From CAZICM01 sp964537685 (GTDB lineage Bacteria > Myxococcota_A > Polyangia > Polyangiales > Polyangiaceae), in contig CAZICM010000101.1 of assembly GCA_964537685.1 (NCBI GenBank), forward strand, positions 1-20,075: DNA of 20,075 nt, read 5' to 3'. The notes under the pieces are model-generated. The model saw only the letters and a program-made list of their open reading frames with translations, was not told the DNA's origin and did no database searches. Position numbers and translations under genes: made by a program. Below, one piece after another: positions 15,024 to 20,075 of this stretch. Position 1 is the first letter of the stretch; each line of letters opens with the position of its first letter.

Positions 15024-16631
15024 ATGCGCCAAAGAAATCGACGTGAATGCGATCTCCCCGCTGCACTTGCAGAACCCGTTCAGCCCCGCGAGCAGTGCTG
15101 TTTCGTCTATGCCCGAGTCAGCACCAACGACCAGGCCGACACGGGAACAAGCCTTGAAGCCCAAGAAGAACAAGGACGCCGATTCTGCAAAGACCAAGGA
15201 TATCCCGATCCGCAAGTGCGGATTGAAGTCGAAAGCGCCGGTGAAGAGAAGATCGAGCGCCGCATAGAAATGAGGCGAATCCTCAATGAAATCCAACCCG
15301 GCGATGTGTTGGTGTGCCGCGATTTGACCCGATGGTCACGCGATCAAGTCTTTGCCCTTCAAAGCCTTCGGCAGCTCAAATCCAATGGCGTCACCGTCCG
15401 ATTCTGGACGCAGCCATTTCTCGACGTCGTTCCAGGAGCAGGCGCCGCTCCCGTTGACCTGACAGGAATCCTCGCATGGGCCGCTGAAAACGAGCGCCGC
15501 ATGACCTTGGAACGCACCATCACCAACCGGCGAAGATTGCGGGCAAGGGGTGATTTTGTCGAAGGACTCCCGCCCTTTGGCTACACGGTGCAAAATCGTC
15601 GGCTCGTCATCGTTCCCGAGCGGGCAGCCATTGTGCAGCGCATTTTCAACGACTACTTGAACGGTCATCCCATGCGCGACATCTGCGATCGTCTGCGCGC
15701 CGAGCATTCCGCCCTTGTTTCGGGCTTTCGCAAGCCGAGGATCATGCGATGGTCATGGAACTTCGTTCAGAGAGCACTTCGAAACCGCCTGTATACAGGC
15801 TATTCACCCACAACCCGAAAGAAAGGCCGAGATCCTCTCTTACCAAGTCAGAGCGAATGGTTAAAAACCCACGAAGCGATCATTCCGCCGCATTTGTTCG
15901 AACAGGTTACGGAAATCTTTGAGCGCCAAAGACAATCATACCGACCTCATGATGGCCCAAGTATTACGAGGCACTACCTGTTGAAACATGTGGCCGTTTG
16001 TTCGGTGTGTGGATACGCAATACGCCCCTCCCATGACAAGCGATTGAAAGAAGAGCTTCGAGATCGCTACCAATGCGGCAAACGCCACGAGCCGAGGCGA
16101 TTCGCCGATCGAACGCGCTGCACAAACGGCTCGACAACGCTTCAACGGAAGGTAGATGCAGACGCGGAGGCGCAAATTTTGGCGCGCTTGGACGAATTGG
16201 TGGACGTGCTTTCGAAGCACGCGAAGCCGGCAAAACCCACACCTCCAAACTGGGGAAAGCTTGCTTCGGCCTTGTCGGATAAGCGCGCATGTGTGGTTCG
16301 ATTGGTTGTGAAGGGAGTGATCACAGAGGAGGACGCCGCCAAGCAGTTGAACGAGCTGCAGAGAGAGGAAGCGGCTTTGGAAACGCGCCGGGAAGCCTTT
16401 GAGCGGGCACAATTGGCCGACACGGAAGGGGCACGAAAAGAAGCTTTTTCGAAGCTGAAGAGCTACCGCGGCTTGTACGAAAACTTGAGCATTTCCGATC
16501 GCCGCGAGCTTTTCTTCGAACTTGCCGAATCGGTGAAGATCACCCCAGCAGGCGACGTCTTGATCACTTGGCGCCCCGTGCCACAGATTTCGAACAACCT
16601 TGAAACGACAAAGGCAGGCGCTTCGCGTTAG
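15024..16631 (+). CDS. Large serine recombinase (site-specific integrase)
   Basis: Protein of 535 aa, a usual length for large serine integrases. Residues 27-165 are the resolvase catalytic domain: VYARVSTNDQ with nucleophile S33, SLEAQEEQGRRFC, and CRDLTRWSRDQ, which supplies catalytic-site Arg/Asp residues. About 175-305 is the Recombinase DNA-binding domain (GDFVEGLPPFGY, NRLYTGY, HEAIIPPHLFEQV). A zinc ribbon follows (C326-x2-C329, C351, C366). A charged coiled coil lies near 425-475. It should recombine a phage-type attP with attB without host cofactors, or excise with a directionality factor not seen here. The 26-residue extension before the catalytic domain and the missing ribosome binding site leave the start a little uncertain. 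Confidence 0.92.
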   Translation: MRQRNRRECDLPAALAEPVQPREQCCFVYARVSTNDQADTGTSLEAQEEQGRRFCKDQGYPDPQVRIEVESAGEEKIERRIEMRRILNEIQPGDVLVCRDLTRWSRDQVFALQSLRQLKSNGVTVRFWTQPFLDVVPGAGAAPVDLTGILAWAAENERRMTLERTITNRRRLRARGDFVEGLPPFGYTVQNRRLVIVPERAAIVQRIFNDYLNGHPMRDICDRLRAEHSALVSGFRKPRIMRWSWNFVQRALRNRLYTGYSPTTRKKGRDPLLPSQSEWLKTHEAIIPPHLFEQVTEIFERQRQSYRPHDGPSITRHYLLKHVAVCSVCGYAIRPSHDKRLKEELRDRYQCGKRHEPRRFADRTRCTNGSTTLQRKVDADAEAQILARLDELVDVLSKHAKPAKPTPPNWGKLASALSDKRACVVRLVVKGVITEEDAAKQLNELQREEAALETRREAFERAQLADTEGARKEAFSKLKSYRGLYENLSISDRRELFFELAESVKITPAGDVLITWRPVPQISNNLETTKAGASR

Positions 16632-16670
16632 CCTCTTCCATATTCTCAAACAAGCCAAATAGAAGCGCTG

Positions 16671-16937
16671 TCACGCCACAAGCCGCCCTCGGGCGAACCC
16701 ATCAGCCATCACCCGCCGATTGTCGCACGGACGGCCCAAGCCTTCGGTCTTGGATTTGCGGCATCGATAGCGATCCACGCTCACGGCAAATGCATAAATG
16801 GCTTGCCCGCCACGCCTTCCGCACTTGTCAACACCCCCGACAACTAGCACCCACTTGCACCGCGATGCTTCTTGTGCCATGCTTTCATCGCGTAAGGCCA
16901 CATGAATCCATTGATTTTGCCTTTTTATTGGGGGCAT
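16671..16937 (-). CDS. Possible small Cys-containing protein
   Basis: 88-aa ORF with ATG at 16937 and stop near the end of the recombinase gene. It contains KWVLVVGGVDKCG and a basic stretch with four Cys (C27, C38, C57, C70), so a small nucleic-acid-binding protein is conceivable. No ribosome binding site is seen (the upstream bases read ACCCTTTTAG). No family recognised. It would be transcribed towards the recombinase from the repeat region. It may be a chance open frame. Confidence 0.3.
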   Translation of the reverse strand: MPPIKRQNQWIHVALRDESMAQEASRCKWVLVVGGVDKCGRRGGQAIYAFAVSVDRYRCRKSKTEGLGRPCDNRRVMADGFARGRLVA

Positions 16938-16941
16938 CTAA

Positions 16942-17013
16942 AAGGGTATTGACAACCCTTCATCACATATCACGAACAACGCTATCGGAACGCTATATTT
17001 TGTGTCAACCCTT
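16942..17013. repeat. Paired TGWCAACCCTT sites with an AAGGGT/ACCCTT inverted repeat
   Basis: TGACAACCCTT (16950-16960) and TGTCAACCCTT (17003-17013) differ at one base and lie 53 bp apart in the same orientation. The first also forms an inverted repeat AAGGGT (16942-16947)/ACCCTT (16955-16960). Related TGTCAAC cores occur at 16827 and, on the opposite strand, near 17248. Possible binding sites for an element regulator. Confidence 0.45.
16978..16996. repeat. AACGCTAT direct repeat with 11-bp period
   Basis: AACGCTAT occurs at 16978-16985 and 16989-16996, one helical turn apart, just upstream of the main repeat array and flanked by an AT-rich stretch (ATATTTTGTG). The same 11-bp period appears in the main array. 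Confidence 0.5.
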
Positions 17014-17062
17014 ATTTAGCGCTGTTTCCAACGCAATGGGGGAATGACTTGACGCCCGGCAT

Positions 17063-17160
17063 GCGGTAGGGCGAGCGGTGAAGGGTGCGGTCAAGAAGCG
17101 GTGGATGAGCGGTGGATGAGCGGTTAAGGAGTGGTTAAGGAGTGGTGATGTGTGGTGAAT
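17063..17160. repeat. Iteron-like array of about nine GCGGT/GTGGT direct repeats
   Basis: Unit starts are at 17063, 17075, 17087, 17098, 17109, 17120, 17131, 17142 and 17152, spaced 12, 12, 11, 11, 11, 11, 11 and 10 bp. Units include GCGGTGGATGA (twice, identical and adjacent), GCGGTTAAGGA and GTGGTTAAGGA. All units face the same way and one helical turn apart, so a bound protein would sit on one face of the DNA. This is the hallmark of replication iterons or of repeated regulator or partition sites. It lies about 250 bp upstream of the coiled-coil protein gene. Confidence 0.75.
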
Positions 17161-17248
17161 CAAGAAAACAAGATTTCGGGTCATCATGAGTTTTTTTCGA
17201 GGCAACGCTTTGGTGATGAATGGGCTTGAAATCTAGGTGTTTGTTGAC

Positions 17249-17386
17249 ATGGGGGCGATCAACATTCATGAAGTGCAAAGCATTCCAATGGGGGCAAATT
17301 CAGTGCGCAATGTGGGGGTGTGCCAACATCAAGGCGTATTTCATTTGAAGGCAAAGGGGGCTAGCGTTCACGGAGCGCGGCAATAG
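17249..17386 (+). CDS. Possible 45-aa small protein
   Basis: ORF from ATG at 17249 to TAG at 17386, ending 24 bp before the next gene. The composition looks protein-like (it contains NSVRNVGVCQHQGVFHL). AGGTG sits about 10 nt before the ATG, a weak ribosome binding site. A TTGACA (17244-17249) overlaps the start, which could instead mark a promoter for the operon downstream. No family recognised. Confidence 0.28.
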   Translation: MGAINIHEVQSIPMGANSVRNVGVCQHQGVFHLKAKGASVHGARQ

Positions 17387-17410
17387 GCGCGAGAAGCGGA
17401 GAAGATCAGC

Positions 17411-19363
17411 ATGGCTTCCCAGGATCCCCCCGTCGATTGGAGCCCGAATCGAAAGGATTTTCACGATCCGATCCGGCCTCATCCCATGTTTCCCTTGGCC
17501 GAAGATCAGCCCGAGGAAACAAGGCGCATTTACTACATCCACATTTGGCGGAGGAATGAGCAAACGGGTGTTCCAGAGCGTTGCCCGCGCCGGTTTACGG
17601 CCGATGAAACCCGAGAAAAAGGATGGGAATTGATCATTTCAAAATATGGCCGAGGCTTGTATCGCGCCGAGGGGCTTTCTTCGATGTGTGTGAAGCAGGC
17701 GTACAGCCGCGCCCCCGATGGAAGTGAGTGGGAGTATTTCGCAGGGCCGGAGCCGAAGCCTTTTTTCACGCCGGAACAAGGGGAAACACTGCGCCTTGGC
17801 ATTCCGCAATCACCGCCGCCCGCACAGCCTTCGCCCACGCCCCCAGCGGGTGAGCAAGGTATGAATTGGCTTGCTTTTTTGAGCGCTGAACGCGAGCGAT
17901 CCGAGCGGGCGATCGAGCGCGCCGAGCGTCAAGCGGAAGCAGAGCGAGATCGCAATGCGCGCTTTTTAGAGGCGATGATTTTGAAGCAAGGGGACGGGCA
18001 ATCATCAGGCTTAAAAGAGTTTTTGCTTTTGTCGCAGAAGCAAGCCGAAGCCGAGCGGGAAAGAAGCGCACGGTTTATGGAGGCGCTTGTCGCGACGCGC
18101 GCCGATGCTCAATCCTCCGGCGTCAAGGAGTTCCTCGCATTGGCTCAAAAACAAGCCGAATCCGAACGCGATCGAAGCGCGAAGATGATGGAGCTCTTGA
18201 TCGCTCAGCGCACAGGATCGCCGCTTGCGGGTGTGAAAGAAATCCTTGAGTTGAGCCACGCTCTACCCCGTCAAGGTGGGCTTGCCGAGCTTAAAGAAAA
18301 CCTCGATTTGCTTGAAACGCTTGGGATCGGGATTCGCCGCGACGGTGGAGGGGGCGGAGGAGGCGGAGGCGCCGATCCCGATGCGAATTTGGCCAAGGAA
18401 TTGATTTCGACGGTTCAAGGCGTGCTTTCAACGGCGAGCGCGGCGAGTTCGATGCCCTCGAGCACGGCCCCGGCGAAGGAGCTTGAACCGAAGGCGCCCG
18501 CCCAAGAAACGGAGGAGGCCGAGAAGCCCAAATCCAAAAGGTTGGTGACGATTTTTGTTGATGGAGTGGGCGAGGTGCAGATGGAGGAAAGCCGTTTTTT
18601 AGCCATGATGGAGGCAAGGCGAGCGGCTCAGGGTAGGCAAGAGCATGCCGCGCCCTCACGGCCCGCGCAGGCTTCGCAACATGCCGCGCCCGAGGGCATG
18701 GCGATGGTTGAAGCGTTGACCAAACAGATGGCGCAGATGCAGGCACAGATGATGGAGATCGCCAAGCGTCAAGCCGAGCTTGCGGCTTTGCTTTCGCCGC
18801 AGAAAGACCTTGTTTCCAAGGCCGAGCCGGCGAGCCCGCCGAACCCGAAGGCCGAAGCCGCCGCCGTCGAGATTCCAGCGAGCGCGCCGGCCAATGATCA
18901 AGCCATTCAGGATTTGATCGCGGCGATTGAGGCGCCCTTCGAGGAGGCACAGGAGGCACAGGAAGCCCCGCCGAGCGCCCCCGAGCCGGTTATGCAAGCC
19001 GAGCCCGCGCCGAGCGCTCCAGAAGTCGCACCAAAGGCCGAGCCCGCGCCGAGCCGGGAAGCCCCGCCGAGCGCTCAGGAACCCGCGCCGCAGGCCAAGG
19101 CCGAGCCGAGCAGTGAAGACGCCGAAGAGCTTGAGGAGGAGGACGAGGAAGAAGAACAAGCCGCGCCGCCTTCACGGAATCAAATCCCCTTGGAAGAGAG
19201 GCCGCCTTTGATAACGCCGCCGCCGAACATGATGACCGAGGACGATATCGCAAAAATTCTTTCACAGCCCGAGGTCATTGAGGCTTTGCCGCCCGGATTG
19301 CAAGCGCATACCGATGCAATCATCAAAGAGCTACAGGAGCGTCACCGGGCGAGGGCCTCATGA
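17411..19363 (+). CDS. Large coiled-coil / disordered protein of unknown function
   Basis: Protein of 650 aa; GGAGAAG about 7 nt before the ATG. Residues 1-125 look folded (RRIYYIHIWRRNEQTG, TREKGWELIISKYGRGLYRA, SEWEYFAG). A Pro-rich hinge (127-147) follows. Residues 155-290 are a strongly charged helix with three tandem units of 37 residues (181-217, 218-254, 255 to about 287; core RxARFMEAL...SSGVKEFLxLxQKQAExER). Then come a nine-Gly run (312-320), a second helical patch with a VTIFVDGVGEVQMEESRF motif (379-396), a Met/Gln-rich coiled coil (430-462), an Ala/Pro/Glu-rich disordered region (about 470-610), and a helical tail. No enzyme motif, signal peptide or membrane segment. It could be a structural, scaffold or DNA-organising protein of the element. 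The TGA overlaps the next ATG. Confidence 0.75.
   Translation: MASQDPPVDWSPNRKDFHDPIRPHPMFPLAEDQPEETRRIYYIHIWRRNEQTGVPERCPRRFTADETREKGWELIISKYGRGLYRAEGLSSMCVKQAYSRAPDGSEWEYFAGPEPKPFFTPEQGETLRLGIPQSPPPAQPSPTPPAGEQGMNWLAFLSAERERSERAIERAERQAEAERDRNARFLEAMILKQGDGQSSGLKEFLLLSQKQAEAERERSARFMEALVATRADAQSSGVKEFLALAQKQAESERDRSAKMMELLIAQRTGSPLAGVKEILELSHALPRQGGLAELKENLDLLETLGIGIRRDGGGGGGGGGADPDANLAKELISTVQGVLSTASAASSMPSSTAPAKELEPKAPAQETEEAEKPKSKRLVTIFVDGVGEVQMEESRFLAMMEARRAAQGRQEHAAPSRPAQASQHAAPEGMAMVEALTKQMAQMQAQMMEIAKRQAELAALLSPQKDLVSKAEPASPPNPKAEAAAVEIPASAPANDQAIQDLIAAIEAPFEEAQEAQEAPPSAPEPVMQAEPAPSAPEVAPKAEPAPSREAPPSAQEPAPQAKAEPSSEDAEELEEEDEEEEQAAPPSRNQIPLEERPPLITPPPNMMTEDDIAKILSQPEVIEALPPGLQAHTDAIIKELQERHRARAS
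17951..18271 (+). repeat. Three tandem 37-residue (111-bp) repeats within the coiled-coil gene
   Basis: Residues 181-217, 218-254 and 255 to about 287 repeat with the shared core RSARFMEAL, SSGVKEFL and QKQAEAERE. The third copy is more diverged and shortened. The first two match at most positions in protein but less in DNA, so the duplication is not recent. Confidence 0.8.
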
Positions 19364-19836
19364 AATTCAAATCGCAGCCTCTATCTTTTGAAAACCACGA
19401 GGCGAAAGCCGTCTATATGCAGCAAGGCGCAAATCGCGATGCTTCGAAGCCTTTGGTTTTGGAATGGGCAAAGCAGTTTTCACCGATTGTCAATGACTGG
19501 GAACGCGCCGAAGCCATCTTGAGATTTTCTCAGCGATGCATTGACTATGTGAACGATCCCGGCGTCGAGATTTTGGATTCGGCGAGCGCCGCCTTGACCC
19601 GAGGCTTCGGCGATTGCGACGTAAAAACGCGGGTATTTATCGCGCTATGCAAGGCTTGCGGCATTGATGCAAAAGTGCTTCCCGTTTTCCGCGACAGAGG
19701 CCGGCGATTTCCTCATGTGTTGGCCGCCGTCTTTCTTAACGATCAATGGTGGAAGGCCGATCCAACCATTGTGAATAGCAAGATCGGCATTGTTCCCAAG
19801 CGGGGAGCGATCACCAATACATGGGGGAAGAAATGA
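19360..19836 (+). CDS. Transglutaminase-like Cys-His-Asp protein
   Basis: Protein of 158 aa. The ATG overlaps the previous stop (ATGA) and GAGGG lies 4 nt upstream. The triad of the transglutaminase-like superfamily is complete: C86 in FGDCDVKTRVFIALCKACG, H119 in RFPHVLAAV, and D134 in WWKADPT. The length is that of a bare catalytic domain. Members act as cysteine proteases, amidases or cross-linkers, and small ones of this type with a GDCD motif occur in phage and other mobile elements. No signal peptide. It sits between the coiled-coil protein and the GIY-YIG protein in a coupled operon, so the coiled-coil protein is a candidate substrate or partner (inference). Confidence 0.82.
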   Translation: MKFKSQPLSFENHEAKAVYMQQGANRDASKPLVLEWAKQFSPIVNDWERAEAILRFSQRCIDYVNDPGVEILDSASAALTRGFGDCDVKTRVFIALCKACGIDAKVLPVFRDRGRRFPHVLAAVFLNDQWWKADPTIVNSKIGIVPKRGAITNTWGKK

Positions 19837-20075
19837 AAAGCTCTTTTGAGTTGCGAAGTGTTATCGATCCCGAATCACCAAAAAGATTCGCGCCATGGGT
19901 TCGAGCGCTCTATGGCAAGAATGGCGTATATGCGATTTTTAATCGAATCGGCACGCGCGCCGAATACGTAGGCGTAAGCACCGGCGAAAGCCTCTATGGA
20001 ACGTTGACGCGCCATTTTCAAAAATGGGCTCATCCGGCTTCTGGGTGGGTTGAGGGGTACATGGATAACCCCCCG
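19833..20075 (+). CDS. GIY-YIG nuclease-domain protein, N-terminal part (cut by window end)
   Basis: The ATG at 19833 overlaps the TGA of the transglutaminase-like gene (ATGA), with GGGGGAAG just upstream. 81 codons are visible and the frame is open at the edge. The first half of a GIY-YIG domain is clear: NGVYAIF (G31-V32-Y33, the 'GIY'), EYVGVS (Y45-V46-G47, the 'YIG'), and LTRHFQKW, which carries the conserved Arg (R60) and His (H61) on the following helix. The catalytic Glu would lie beyond the window. The family cuts DNA (homing, repair or restriction-type enzymes). Here it is part of the element's operon. Confidence 0.8.
   Translation, partial: MKSSFELRSVIDPESPKRFAPWVRALYGKNGVYAIFNRIGTRAEYVGVSTGESLYGTLTRHFQKWAHPASGWVEGYMDNPP

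Larger units (their letters stand above)
16632..17410. other. Repeat-rich, mostly non-coding region of the element
   Basis: 779 bp between the recombinase and the coiled-coil protein. It holds a nine-unit direct-repeat array, a second repeat pair AACGCTAT, two near-identical TGWCAACCCTT sites with an AAGGGT/ACCCTT inverted repeat, and scattered AATGGGGG-type motifs (about 16926, 17035, 17287). Two short ORFs (listed separately) are doubtful. No DnaA-box match was noticed. Its build fits an iteron-type origin, a partition centromere or a multi-site operator. Confidence 0.6.
14845..20075 (+). mobile_element. Putative serine-integrase element, left end (right end outside window)
   Basis: A change of character occurs near 14845: upstream lies a truncated-looking host gene, downstream a large serine recombinase reading away from it, a long repeat-rich control region, and a tightly coupled operon with a GIY-YIG nuclease and a transglutaminase-like protein, none of which relate to the host genes to the left. 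All confident genes here point the same way. No capsid, portal, terminase, relaxase or replication initiator is visible within the window, so prophage, satellite, ICE and integrative plasmid remain open. The exact left junction is not determined. Confidence 0.55.

Noticed and set aside
14851..15267. 138-aa plus-strand frame overlapping the recombinase start
   Set aside because: It overlaps the conserved catalytic domain in another frame and has no family features.
15936..16658. 240-aa frame antisense to the recombinase gene
   Set aside because: The recombinase frame has full catalytic, DNA-binding and zinc-ribbon motifs; the antisense frame shows none.
17063..17160. CRISPR array
   Set aside because: Units are 10-12 bp with no unique spacers and no cas genes nearby; iteron-like repeats fit better.

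Overview
The window looks like a chromosomal segment of a myxobacterium-like deltaproteobacterium (Myxococcota, probably near Polyangiales). This is inferred from gene content, not from a marker gene. The signs are Gly/Ser/Gln-rich linker lipoproteins, a DUF4215-type Cys-rich repeat joined to EGF-like and RCC1 repeats, an Rpn-like protein with a GKxEGK tail, a TonB-dependent receptor carrying its own TonB_C-like domain, and moderately high GC. I saw no tRNA, rRNA or CRISPR array.

Left part, 1-14758 (host chromosome). An Rpn/PD-(D/E)XK-like gene on the minus strand sits between two identical 55-bp copies of a structured repeat. It is followed by a small Cys-rich lipoprotein, an NmrA/SDR-type NAD(P)-binding protein, a TonB_C + TonB-dependent receptor fusion (minus), a 1010-aa lipoprotein (DUF4215, five EGF-like, fourteen RCC1-like units), a calcineurin-like metallophosphoesterase (minus), an FKBP-type prolyl isomerase, a small lipoprotein (minus), a lipoprotein that joins a C39-like cysteine peptidase to an HExxH gluzincin, and a translationally coupled minus-strand pair ending in a five-heme cytochrome c. 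Packing is tight: several convergent pairs end 3-10 bp apart, and one pair overlaps by 14 bp. Many products are predicted to be exported, so this is largely a cell-envelope neighbourhood.

Right part, about 14845-20075 (putative integrative element, running off the right edge). A large serine recombinase lies next to a gene whose reading frame appears to be cut at its 5' end, which suggests the element's left junction. Next comes a roughly 780-bp largely non-coding region with a striking array of about nine 10-12-bp direct repeats (GCGGT-type), further short direct and inverted repeats, and at best two doubtful small ORFs. This region could be a replication origin, a partition site or a multi-site operator. 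It leads into a tight operon linked by ATGA stop/start overlaps: a 650-aa coiled-coil and disordered protein of unknown function, a transglutaminase-like Cys-His-Asp protein, and the start of a GIY-YIG nuclease domain protein.

The right-hand element is the best candidate for something undescribed. I cannot assign it to a known phage, ICE or plasmid family from sequence alone.
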